This document shows positions 37,386 through 45,928 of a DNA stretch of 64,000 nt, piece by piece (position 1 is the stretch's first letter; each line of letters starts with the position of its first letter). The notes below the pieces were generated by a model. It was not told the origin of the DNA, did no database searches, and saw only the letters and a list, made by a program, of their open reading frames with translations. Made by a program: the position numbers and the translations under genes. Source of the stretch: Alistipes sp. GTDB lineage: Bacteria > Bacteroidota > Bacteroidia > Bacteroidales > Rikenellaceae. The stretch is from contig JAGAOZ010000014.1 of assembly GCA_017623505.1 (NCBI GenBank), positions 62,001 through 126,000 on the forward strand, written 5' to 3'.

Positions 37386-39149
37386 ATGGAGCAGGAGAAT
37401 AAGAAGCAGGCAGCGTTCGACCCGCTGGATATGAACAACTATAAAATCGAGAAACTCCCTAAGATGGAGAAGTCCACTTTCGAGAAGTGGATGGCTCGCG
37501 TGGGTGGACCATTGGCTATTGTAGCCTTCATATTGGTCTATTGGGTTGTGGATATTCCTTTTATCGACAACTTAAAACAGACAGATTTTATACCAGCAGA
37601 GGAGGTTGTAGTAGCAGAGCCGACAGATGCGCAGGATGCAGAGGTTGTTGATGTGACAGCGACACAACAGAGTGCTGACCAATCAGCTGAGGCAGAGGCG
37701 ACAGCTGAAAAGGCGGCAGCAAAGCCAGACGAGAGTCTGAAAAAGGCGGTGAAGTTTATTGAGGAGAATGGTTGGAGTGATTTTACTCGTGCCAACTATG
37801 CGATGTTGGCGATATTCATCGCTGCAATCATCCTCTGGATTACCGAGCCTATACCCAACTACCTGACAGCTTTGCTTGTCATCTTAGGTTTGGTGCTCAC
37901 GGAGGTTACCACACAGAAGGTTGCCTTTGCCACTTTGGGACACCCCGTGATGTGGCTCAACATCCTCTCGTTTGTGCTCGCCTCGATGCTGGTCAAGACA
38001 CGTGTAGCCAAGCGTTTGGCTCTGTGGTTTGTCCTCAAGTTCGGACACTCGGCATCGGGAGTATTCTTCAGCTTCCTGCTCATTAACGTCATCCTCTCGG
38101 CATTCATCTCTGCCACCACCGTCAAGGCGGCTATCCTGTTGCCTATCTTTATGGTTGTTGCGGCGGTGTATGGTGCGTCGCAGGGCAACCGCAACAATTT
38201 CGGACGTAACATCGTGCTGCAAAACCTCTTCCAGGTCAATATCGGTGCGAGCGGATTCCTTACAGGCGCTGGTGCCCACCTGCTGGCAGCAGCCCTCATA
38301 GGTGGTGCTATGGGCTTGGAGTCGGGCTCAATAGGTTATACCGATTGGTTTGCTGCTGCATTCCCATTAGCAATACTCCAGCTCGTCATAGGCTGGTGGA
38401 TTGGCGTTAAGGTCATCTTCCCTATACCTAAGGAGCAGCGTCGCCCACAAATTGAGGGTGGTCTGGTACGTCTGCGTGAGGAGTTGGACTCTATGGGTAA
38501 GATGACTACCGAGGAGTATAAGTCTATCGCCATCTTTGCCGGCGTGCTCGGTATGTGGGCTACAACCGACGTGCTCCACACTATCGACGCTACCTCCGTT
38601 GCTTTCATCGGTGCTGTCGTAGCTCTGCTGCCTGGCGTGGGTGTTGTTAAGTGGAACGATGTCGATATCCCTTGGCACCTTATGCTCTTCTCGGCTGGTG
38701 CTTATGCCATTGGTGCGGGTTTAGATGCCACAGCTCTGCCAAAGACTATGGTCGATGTGATGTTCAACTCGCTGGGTATCACCGAGGCTACACCATTCTG
38801 GGTGTTGTACCTCCTGCTCACAGGAATGATGCTCTTCTCGGCTCTGCTGTTCCAGTCAAAGACTATGCGAGCACTGATATTTGTCCCTATCGCTATCGGT
38901 GTGGCACAGAAGTTCGGCTATCCTATTATGAGTCTGGCGTTCCCTGTTGCACTGCTCATCGAGCACGTCTACGTGTTGCCATTCAACTCTAAGCCTGCAG
39001 CCCTGCTCTACACCACCAACCACTATAGCTGGAGCGATACCTTCAAGTATGGCTTTACGATGATGCTCATCGGCTGGGCTATGATTATGCTGTGGGGAGA
39101 GACTGTTCTGCGTTGGTTAGGACACACACCAGACGGATTGTTCTTCTAA
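37386..39149 (+). CDS. SLC13/DASS-type anion permease with low-complexity insert
   Basis: 587 residues, inner membrane. An N-terminal helix (40-56) is followed by an Ala/Glu/Asp-rich insert (about 70-118). The permease core has about 11-12 helices. The two family SNT motifs are changed: LSAFISATTVKAAILLPI has SAT, and FQSKTMRALIFVPI has SKT. IGASGFLTGAGAHLLAAAL and the C-terminal ALLIEHVYVLPFNSKPAALLY follow the DASS pattern. Relatives carry dicarboxylates, sulfate or phosphate with sodium, so the motif changes suggest altered coupling or substrate. It is preceded by two hairpins and followed by the 487-residue gene (47 bases). Confidence 0.82.
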   Translation: MEQENKKQAAFDPLDMNNYKIEKLPKMEKSTFEKWMARVGGPLAIVAFILVYWVVDIPFIDNLKQTDFIPAEEVVVAEPTDAQDAEVVDVTATQQSADQSAEAEATAEKAAAKPDESLKKAVKFIEENGWSDFTRANYAMLAIFIAAIILWITEPIPNYLTALLVILGLVLTEVTTQKVAFATLGHPVMWLNILSFVLASMLVKTRVAKRLALWFVLKFGHSASGVFFSFLLINVILSAFISATTVKAAILLPIFMVVAAVYGASQGNRNNFGRNIVLQNLFQVNIGASGFLTGAGAHLLAAALIGGAMGLESGSIGYTDWFAAAFPLAILQLVIGWWIGVKVIFPIPKEQRRPQIEGGLVRLREELDSMGKMTTEEYKSIAIFAGVLGMWATTDVLHTIDATSVAFIGAVVALLPGVGVVKWNDVDIPWHLMLFSAGAYAIGAGLDATALPKTMVDVMFNSLGITEATPFWVLYLLLTGMMLFSALLFQSKTMRALIFVPIAIGVAQKFGYPIMSLAFPVALLIEHVYVLPFNSKPAALLYTTNHYSWSDTFKYGFTMMLIGWAMIMLWGETVLRWLGHTPDGLFF

Positions 39150-39196
39150 CAGTGGTCTATTCTTCTGACTAACATAAATATAAGGCATCGGGGACA

Positions 39197-40660
39197 ATGA
39201 TTGACATAATGACCAAGATACACGACAAGTTCTCTATCGAGTTCAAGGTGGGATTCGTTACGCGACGTAAGTTGCGTCATAACGATTTCTCGGTCTATAT
39301 GTGGATTTTTGTCCCCAATGCACTTGATATCAACCCCACCACCTACTCCAAGGCGGACTTCTACCGCGACGTTAAGTCCAACATCCGCCTTATCACGCCT
39401 CGTTTCTTGCTGCGTGATATCGTGGGTGGCGAGGCTACACCTCTGCGTAAGCTGCGTGAGGCTCTGGAGCGTATGGCGAGCGACCCTACGCGAACAGCCA
39501 TTGCGGAGTATGAGGCACAGATAAAGATTTTCTCCGCTATCGTCAAGAGTGCTCTGCGTGAGGATGTCAACCATATATGCACATCGCATCAGCGTCGCGA
39601 CGATGTAAGATTTCTCAGCGAGGAGTATGCATCCCACGCGGGTAAAATACTCTCGGCATATCGCTCACTGCGTAACATCATCAACACCCCTACGGTTGAT
39701 GCCCAGGTTATGGAGTGTTTCCACTATGGTGATGAGTTTATGAGCTATATGTTCAACCAATACACCTTCCGCCTGTTGCAGTGGCTCAGTGGCGACAAGG
39801 AGGCGTATGCCGCTCTCATCGAGCGTCTGTCGGCTATGATACGCGACGAGCAGAACTATCGCGATAAGATGGGCTATCTGTCGCTCAAGCAGGATGACAG
39901 GTTAGAAAACCGCGACCTTATATACTCCCACGGAGTGTTGAAGAAATATATCGAGAGCTCGCTCTATTTGCGTGTGCCGAAGAAACGCGATGGCGTTATG
40001 ATTGAGCAGATATATATGAGTATCGCTGCGGGCTTGTCGATGATTTTTGCCACCATACTGAGTTTCTATTTCCAGCAGCGTTTCGGCAACTTCACGTGGC
40101 CCTTCTTCTTGGTGCTTGTCATCAGCTATATGGGTAAGGACCGCATCAAGGAGCTTGCACGCTACTATTTCGCCCACCGCAAGGGTAGTAAATATTTCGA
40201 TAATAAGGCAAAGATATCTGTCGGCGACCAGACTATTGGATGGATTAAGGAGGGTGTCGACTTCCTGCAGCGGGGCAAGATACCGCAGGAGGTGGTGCAG
40301 CTACGCGAGAAGCACGCCATAGTCTCTGCCGAGCGACATATCAAGGATGATAAGGTGTTGTTGTATCGTAAGTGGGTGCATATCGACCGCGAGAAGCTCA
40401 TCGCCAACAGCGTCTACCACACCGACGGTATCAACGATATCATCCGTCTCAACGTGGGCAGCTTCCTCCACAAGATGGATAATCCCTACGTGCCACTCAA
40501 CCTGCTCGATGATGATAATAACCTCTGTCGCATCGACTGCAAGAAGGTCTACTTCCTCAATATCGTTATGCAGTACCAATACGATGGCAAGACCGACTAT
40601 AAGCGTTTCCGCGTGTCGCTATCTCGCGAGGGTATTGAGTCGATAAAAGAGATAGAGTAA
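39197..40660 (+). CDS. Unrecognised cytoplasmic protein with two membrane helices
   Basis: 487 residues; family not recognised. The N-terminal 265 residues are soluble, starting with a beta segment (KFSIEFKVGFVTRRK, YMWIFVP) followed by helices rich in charged residues. Two closely spaced membrane helices lie at about 271-290 and 299-313 with YMGKDRIKELARYY after them. The C-terminal ~150 residues are mixed alpha/beta (YRKWVHIDREKLIAN, CRIDCKKVYFLNIVMQY). It resembles neither a transporter nor a receptor kinase. It starts ATG at 39197 behind a GGGG Shine-Dalgarno-like stretch; a second Met is four residues in. It is the last gene of the island, bounded by a strong terminator. Confidence 0.75.
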   Translation: MIDIMTKIHDKFSIEFKVGFVTRRKLRHNDFSVYMWIFVPNALDINPTTYSKADFYRDVKSNIRLITPRFLLRDIVGGEATPLRKLREALERMASDPTRTAIAEYEAQIKIFSAIVKSALREDVNHICTSHQRRDDVRFLSEEYASHAGKILSAYRSLRNIINTPTVDAQVMECFHYGDEFMSYMFNQYTFRLLQWLSGDKEAYAALIERLSAMIRDEQNYRDKMGYLSLKQDDRLENRDLIYSHGVLKKYIESSLYLRVPKKRDGVMIEQIYMSIAAGLSMIFATILSFYFQQRFGNFTWPFFLVLVISYMGKDRIKELARYYFAHRKGSKYFDNKAKISVGDQTIGWIKEGVDFLQRGKIPQEVVQLREKHAIVSAERHIKDDKVLLYRKWVHIDREKLIANSVYHTDGINDIIRLNVGSFLHKMDNPYVPLNLLDDDNNLCRIDCKKVYFLNIVMQYQYDGKTDYKRFRVSLSREGIESIKEIE

Positions 40661-40676
40661 AGTAATTTATAGATAA

Positions 40677-40715
40677 AATAGGGGCTGTCCACGATAATAT
40701 TGGACAGCCCCTATT
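40677..40715. terminator. Bidirectional terminator between converging genes
   Basis: Perfect 15-bp stem, AATAGGGGCTGTCCA (40677-40691) and its complement (40701-40715), with a nine-base loop. It serves the plus-strand island and the minus-strand GH92 gene that ends at 40737. Confidence 0.9.
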
Positions 40716-40736
40716 AACTTTTACTCCTCAGCCTAC

Positions 40737-42890
40737 CTACTCGTACGATGGAGGAGTGGTCTGTGTAGCCCACTGTGAGGGCTTCGACGAGGTCTTGTAT
40801 TCGAGCGTTGCACCGCCTGCCAAATCTTTCAGCTCTACCCACGCTGTGTCGTGCTCCACGCCATTAAGACGCAGGCTCTGGGTGTATATCCTCTGCTCCG
40901 AGCCTCCACTTATTGTGATATCCTTACCGTTTGGGAGGTGGATTGTGATATGCTCAAATATAGGGGTGTTGAGGGTGAAACCGCCCACACCAGGTATCAT
41001 AGGATACATACCCACCGAGGCAAATACATACCACGCACCCATCGTTCCCATATCGTCGTTGCCTGGCAGACCATCGGTCGCCACGTGGTAGAGCTCGTTG
41101 AGTATGCGGTTGATGAGTGCCGACGCCTTTGCAGGCTTACCCATCCAATTGTATATCCACGGAATATGAAATCCAGGCTCGTTACCCGCAGGGAACCAAT
41201 CCTCGAAAGGCGACGCATCAATCTGTCGTGTCAGCTCATCGAGACGAGCCTCGGCAACCTCTACACCACCCACGATATCTATCAGCCCCTTGATGTTGTA
41301 GGGCACCATCCAGAAATATGTCTTGTACGAAGCCTCGCAGTAATCCTCCCAGCTGCCCGAGAATGCTCGCCACTCGCCCTGCTCATCCTTGCACTGAATC
41401 CATCCTGTGGCAGGGTTGTAGAGGTTCTTCCAGCTGCGAGCTCTACCCTCGGCGTCCCACTGCATAAAGGCGTCGTTGCAGCCATCCAATGCAAAGCGGC
41501 TCAGAGCAAAGTCTGCCGACGTATACTCCAAGTGGAGCGAGGCGTTGGTGTAGCCCTTGTCGCGATAATCTCTCAACTTGGGACGCACCTCATACTCCTG
41601 GCACTTGAGCCCTGGGCGTGTTGCACCGCGGTGCATAATCGCAAGTAGTGGCTTAGGGTCGTATCCTCTCGCACCAAAAGCCCACGCATTAGCTACCAAG
41701 ATTGTCGAGGGGTCGCCCTGCATAATGCCCGTTTCGATGTTTGCCATCGACCAGCGAGGGAAGGCTCCTCCCGCCTGCTCGGCGAAGAGCTGATGCGACA
41801 CCACAACATCCGATGCAACCTCGGGCGTGAGCATCGATATGAGTTGTATCTGCGTGCGGTAGGTGTCCCAATTGCTGAAGTTGGCATATACCTCCCTGCC
41901 CTGTGGTGCAGTGTGCACCTCGAAGTCCGAGCCTATATACTCGCCATTGCAGTCGCTGAAGATGTTGGGGCCCATAAATACGTGGTATAGATGGGTGTAG
42001 AACTGCACCTTACGATGTTCCTCGCGGCCCTCGACCTCTATCTTGCCAAGATATGAGTTCCACTCTGTCTCTGCCTCGCCACGCAACGAGTCGAAACACC
42101 AGTCGCTATTCTCCACCTCAAGGTTCTCGCGGGCATTCTCCACCGATACGTACGAGATACCTATCTTGTAGTGCAGGGGCTTCCCCGTGTTGTCAAACGT
42201 GAAGTATACGCCCGAGTCGGCACCCTGGCTGAAGCGACCACCTTCGCTGAGTCGCTCTTTGTTCCATACGCCCGTTACGGTAGCGTCGGTGTCAAACTCC
42301 GCCACGAAATATATCTTGTAGGGTGTTGCCCTGCCGCAGAAGTTACCACCGTCGGCGTAGCCCTCACACGAGCGAGGCGAGGTAACCACCACCGCAGCCT
42401 CGTCTATCTCGCTTGCCGACACTCCGCCGCCTATTATCACAGTGTTCTGCTCTGATGATGCAGGGAATGTCAGGCGAGCCAAACCTGTGCGGCAGGTAGC
42501 CGTCATCTCTACCGCTATGTCGCCATCGACTTTGGCTGCGTAGTATCCGGCGTGGCCCTTCTCCTCCGTGATACGCACCTTGCCACCCATCATTCGCTCC
42601 GGAGAGGTGTTGAGCGAGCCTTTGAATGCCAACATCGGGAAATTACCCATGTGGCTGCAACCCGCATTGACTTGGTTGATGACAAAGCCAACCTCCTTGT
42701 TTACGATAGGGGTGGTAAACTGCAACATTCCAAAAGGACGTGTTGCTCCCGGCACACAGTAGCCCGACTCAAAACCTTTGAGGTCGGTTCCGATGGTCGT
42801 ATCGACGTATTGCGCAGGGGTCTGCGCCGTAGCCGAAAGAGACGCCAGACAGAGTGTAAGAAGAGTGAAAACTCTTTGAAAAACTTTCAT
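40737..42890 (-). CDS. GH92 alpha-mannosidase, exported, second variant acid motif
   Basis: 717 residues from the ATG at 42890 (MKVFQRVFTLLTLCLASLSATAQ, a proper signal peptide). The frame continues upstream to 43043, but that extension would mask the signal. It starts YVDTTIGTDLKGFESG. The acid region is CEASYKTYFWMVPYN (Glu519) and the base/calcium region GNDDMGTMGAWYVF (610-623). These differ from both other GH92 genes, so the three probably cut different linkages. It stands alone with its own -7 element and a possible operator shared with the main mannosidase operon, so it is likely a remote member of that regulon. Confidence 0.92.
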   Translation of the reverse strand: MKVFQRVFTLLTLCLASLSATAQTPAQYVDTTIGTDLKGFESGYCVPGATRPFGMLQFTTPIVNKEVGFVINQVNAGCSHMGNFPMLAFKGSLNTSPERMMGGKVRITEEKGHAGYYAAKVDGDIAVEMTATCRTGLARLTFPASSEQNTVIIGGGVSASEIDEAAVVVTSPRSCEGYADGGNFCGRATPYKIYFVAEFDTDATVTGVWNKERLSEGGRFSQGADSGVYFTFDNTGKPLHYKIGISYVSVENARENLEVENSDWCFDSLRGEAETEWNSYLGKIEVEGREEHRKVQFYTHLYHVFMGPNIFSDCNGEYIGSDFEVHTAPQGREVYANFSNWDTYRTQIQLISMLTPEVASDVVVSHQLFAEQAGGAFPRWSMANIETGIMQGDPSTILVANAWAFGARGYDPKPLLAIMHRGATRPGLKCQEYEVRPKLRDYRDKGYTNASLHLEYTSADFALSRFALDGCNDAFMQWDAEGRARSWKNLYNPATGWIQCKDEQGEWRAFSGSWEDYCEASYKTYFWMVPYNIKGLIDIVGGVEVAEARLDELTRQIDASPFEDWFPAGNEPGFHIPWIYNWMGKPAKASALINRILNELYHVATDGLPGNDDMGTMGAWYVFASVGMYPMIPGVGGFTLNTPIFEHITIHLPNGKDITISGGSEQRIYTQSLRLNGVEHDTAWVELKDLAGGATLEYKTSSKPSQWATQTTPPSYE

Positions 42891-42914
42891 AACGTAATAG
42901 TAGTTTTGTTTATA

Positions 42915-42922
42915 CAAAAGTA
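42915..42922 (-). promoter_or_regulatory. -7 element for the solitary GH92 gene
   Basis: TACTTTTG on the minus strand, identical to the element before the GH38-like operon. It lies 25 bases before the ATG; no consensus -33 TTTG is found at the right distance. Confidence 0.4.
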
Positions 42923-42982
42923 TAAATAAAAAATCGTCCAGCCACACAAGTAGCCGAGTTTTAGATACCAAGAGGCTTATTA

Positions 42983-42996
42983 CGCTGATAATCAAC
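42983..42996. promoter_or_regulatory. Possible operator shared with 26593-26606
   Basis: CGCTGATAATCAAC contains the perfect palindrome TGATNATCA and differs by one base from the site upstream of the GH38-like operon. It lies about 60 bases upstream of the -7 element here, farther than in the other case. Confidence 0.3.
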
Positions 42997-43083
42997 ACTG
43001 TAAAATCCCACCAAAGTAGACTGCAAGAAGAACTTTGTTGCATAAAACAACATAAGGCTGACGGTAAAAATATCGGGTCACTA

Positions 43084-43114
43084 TTTTAAAACCGAATTTA
43101 GATTATTATCTTTG
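43084..43114 (+). promoter_or_regulatory. Promoter for the zinc-ribbon protein gene
   Basis: TATCTTTG (43107-43114) is a full -7 match. TTTT at 43084-43087, 19 bases upstream, is a near match to the -33 TTTG. Confidence 0.6.
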
Positions 43115-43160
43115 CAAAGAGGTTTGTGATTCCCTACAACATTTTGCTAAAAAGACAACT

Positions 43161-44306
43161 ATGGCCCTTATTCAATGCCCTGAGTGCGGCTCACACATAT
43201 CGGACAAGGCGACAGCGTGCCCTCACTGCGGAGTGCCGCTGGTGCGTGTGGTACAGATGCCACCACAGCCAACATACGTGCAGTATGTAAACCCTGCACA
43301 ACCTTATGTCAATCCACAAGTGGCACCACAGCAGGTTATCTACACAACAGCACCGGTGGCGACACAACCCGTAGCGACACCAACACCACAGGCTGTAACT
43401 CCTCAAACAACCAAGGAGGAGAGTACGGTCGAGATGATATATCCTTTCGGGGCGACAAAGAAGATATTTCATATCAGTTGCATGAAGCAGCTGATGAGGT
43501 GTGGCGAGGTGGATGTCTTTGAGAAGATAGAGAACATGAAGGTTGTGCAGAAGTATGTCTGGGTGAGGGAGTTCGGCAAGGATGGAGAGTATGACTACTA
43601 CCCTATGTCGAAATATGGCGAACAGCTCTTTTGCGACCTCTTCGGTACGGAGATAATGCGCGGAAACATCCTGCAACAGATGCTGCCAAAGGATGAAATG
43701 GTCCCTTATCAGAGCTCATACATCGAGGGTAAGGAGTTGGTGGCACGCGAATATTCAACAGCAGAAACGCGCCAGCTATATACACAGCACATCGAGTCGT
43801 TAGGGTTGGATTCGACGGAGAACTACTACTGTCTGCCTATATATGAGGAGTCGTTCGACTACTGCGGAAAACACTACACGTTCCGCGGTATAGGCAACAG
43901 CACAATATCGAAGTTCTGCTGGAACGACCTGCCAACGAGTGCTTTTTTGGAGCAAGGACCCGAATACAGCCATATACGACCACTCCACTCCGCCGGCACG
44001 ATAATAGGCATTGTGGCGGCACTTGTGTGCTTTATAGCTCTGTGGTACGTAGCCGGATTCTGGCTGACGTTGCTAATCACGATTATCACGGTCGGAATAT
44101 GTTTCTTTATGGGAAGTATGCTTGTAGAGCCATTCGTTAAGGGGCTGAACAACATAGATAAGCATATCCGCGATAGGATAAACACCCGCCGCAGAGAGGA
44201 GTTCAGAACACAATATGAGGCTATACAACAGCGTAAGCAGGCCGATGCGAAGTATTACTTGGGTCTGGAGCTGAGCTACGAAGTACCCGAATATCCTATT
44301 CCGTAA
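43161..44306 (+). CDS. Zinc-ribbon membrane protein, function unknown
   Basis: 381 residues. An N-terminal zinc ribbon has paired CPECG (6-10) and CPHCG (21-25). A Pro/Gln/Thr-rich linker (about 33-90) leads to a soluble domain (about 90-280) of unknown family with many aromatic residues (YVWVREFGKDGEYDYYPMSKYGE). Two membrane helices at about 281-330 and a charged helical end (RINTRRREEFRTQYEAIQQRKQ) complete it. The ribbon and tail are probably cytoplasmic. It is a single-gene unit with its own promoter and terminator. No partner is suggested by context. Confidence 0.8.
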   Translation: MALIQCPECGSHISDKATACPHCGVPLVRVVQMPPQPTYVQYVNPAQPYVNPQVAPQQVIYTTAPVATQPVATPTPQAVTPQTTKEESTVEMIYPFGATKKIFHISCMKQLMRCGEVDVFEKIENMKVVQKYVWVREFGKDGEYDYYPMSKYGEQLFCDLFGTEIMRGNILQQMLPKDEMVPYQSSYIEGKELVAREYSTAETRQLYTQHIESLGLDSTENYYCLPIYEESFDYCGKHYTFRGIGNSTISKFCWNDLPTSAFLEQGPEYSHIRPLHSAGTIIGIVAALVCFIALWYVAGFWLTLLITIITVGICFFMGSMLVEPFVKGLNNIDKHIRDRINTRRREEFRTQYEAIQQRKQADAKYYLGLELSYEVPEYPIP

Positions 44307-44328
44307 CGCGGAGCTAAGAGAGATATTA

Positions 44329-44360
44329 AAGGCTGTCGAGATTACAATCTGGACAGTCTT
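44329..44360. terminator. Terminator between converging zinc-ribbon and comEC-like genes
   Basis: Arms AAGGCTGTC (44329-44337) and GACAGTCTT (44352-44360) pair with one G-U; a T-rich stretch follows on the plus strand. The stem overlaps the end of the comEC-like gene. Confidence 0.75.
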
Positions 44361-45865
44361 ATTTTTTTGTGACGCAGAAGCAACGTCAGCAGTAACATCA
44401 CGCCATAGGCCACTACGCACTCCCAAAGGCTCATGCGCCACTCGGCATTGAGCCACCCCAAAGAGCTACACGTCTCGGCTGTAAAATTCATCAACCCCAC
44501 AAACCACTCGATAATAGTTCCAAAGAGAGGTGCAGCAAAATCAAAGGGCAAGATAATCCAAACAAAGACTAAGCAGACAACTGCACCACTGAGCGCAACC
44601 ATAGCGGGAGAGGTCAGCAGACTCCACAGCGACACGACGCCAAAGTAGTATGAGCACAGAGGCATAACAGCCAACGTGGCCGCCGCAGAGATGGCAAAAG
44701 CACTCCACAGCCAACGACCCAAGCGACGCAGAAGGCGCAGACGAAGAGGTTGCACTCCCGGAGCGTGCTCCAAAGGCTCCTTTCGCAGAAGGAGTGAGCA
44801 CCACGTTGTACCCCACACTAAGATTGCAACAACGGCAACAAACGATAGTTGAAAGCCTATATCGTAGAGCGTAGAACTATCCAAGAGAAGCATCACGCAG
44901 GCGGTAAGAGCAAGGCTCTCGATAGAGTAACCTCGTCGCGAGAGGAGACTCAGCAACTGAAAAAGTGAGAACATAATAGCGGCACGCAACACCGAAGCCG
45001 AGAAGCCCGCCATCAGAGCATACGCCCACACTGCTCCCACAACAAGCACCGACAGCAGAATCTGTCCGTGCCGAAAGAGTGTAACCCAACGAAAGAGCAG
45101 GTTCACAATAACGAAGATGAAGGATAGGTGGAGGCCCGAAATGGCCAGCAAGTGCGACATACCGCTGCGGGAGTAATCCTGTCGCAACGCACTTGAGAGA
45201 TGACGATATTCGCCGATACTCATAGCCTCGACTGTGCCCTCCACCTCAGCCGAGAGTCCCAACTGCGCTACCCTACGCTTGGCATAGGCGCGCATACTCT
45301 CGCCCCACGTCGGCTCATCGGCTACACGTTCGAGCACCTGATTCTGACCTATACGCAACTCGCCACGAAAACCTTGACGCGCCATAGAGCGCACGTAGGA
45401 GTTCTCGCTATCTGCTAAGAATGGCTTAATGGAGGCTAAAAGACGGAAAGACTCCGACTCGGTGACGTGTAGTGCGCTGTCACATCGAAAACGCACCCTC
45501 ACATCACAACGTTGCCACCCATCTGCACCACGCATAGAGCGGATGTGGGCCTCGCCCAGACTATATGCGCCACGCTCGGAGCTGATACGGGATATTTCGA
45601 CATATATCTCGCTACCCGACGGCGGCAAGGCATCCCCTTTGGAGAGCTCGGCAGAGAGCATTCCCATACACATCAACGCCAACATCATAGCATAACCAGC
45701 CACTGGTCGTGACACAAGCCACGCCACTGCCAGCAACAGCATCGCGGCAAGGATGATAACATAGATGGGCAGGGAGATGTATGAGGCACAAACAATACCC
45801 GTCACCAAGGCTATCAAAGCTTTGAGAAAGGGGTATTGTCTGATGTTTGGCGAGGGAGTATTCAT
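44342..45865 (-). CDS. ComEC/Rec2-family membrane protein
   Basis: 507 residues from the ATG at 45865; a TTG three codons upstream is also in frame. N-terminal membrane helices with a DUF4131-like OB region (about 70-150) are followed by the Competence domain, with the diagnostic SGMSHLLAISGLHLSF (about 234-249). About ten helices continue to the end. The C-terminal metallo-beta-lactamase domain of the Bacillus protein is missing, as is common in Bacteroidetes. The family forms the inner-membrane channel for DNA uptake. No other competence gene is nearby. Confidence 0.87.
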   Translation of the reverse strand: MNTPSPNIRQYPFLKALIALVTGIVCASYISLPIYVIILAAMLLLAVAWLVSRPVAGYAMMLALMCMGMLSAELSKGDALPPSGSEIYVEISRISSERGAYSLGEAHIRSMRGADGWQRCDVRVRFRCDSALHVTESESFRLLASIKPFLADSENSYVRSMARQGFRGELRIGQNQVLERVADEPTWGESMRAYAKRRVAQLGLSAEVEGTVEAMSIGEYRHLSSALRQDYSRSGMSHLLAISGLHLSFIFVIVNLLFRWVTLFRHGQILLSVLVVGAVWAYALMAGFSASVLRAAIMFSLFQLLSLLSRRGYSIESLALTACVMLLLDSSTLYDIGFQLSFVAVVAILVWGTTWCSLLLRKEPLEHAPGVQPLRLRLLRRLGRWLWSAFAISAAATLAVMPLCSYYFGVVSLWSLLTSPAMVALSGAVVCLVFVWIILPFDFAAPLFGTIIEWFVGLMNFTAETCSSLGWLNAEWRMSLWECVVAYGVMLLLTLLLRHKKIRLSRL

Positions 45866-45876
45866 AGTAAACAAAT

Positions 45877-45906
45877 AAGGGTGTTATCATCTCTGAAAAC
45901 ACCCTT
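45877..45906 (-). terminator. Hairpin after the YeiH-like gene
   Basis: Perfect 9-bp arms AAGGGTGTT (45877-45885) and AACACCCTT (45898-45906), followed on the minus strand by a modest T-rich run. It separates the YeiH-like gene from the comEC-like gene. Confidence 0.7.
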
Positions 45907-45928
45907 GAGATATATTCTATAAATGAAT

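Noticed and set aside
42891-43043. Upstream extension of the GH92 gene by 51 residues
   Set aside because: It would hide a normal signal peptide starting at 42890 and overlaps the -7 promoter element and the possible operator.
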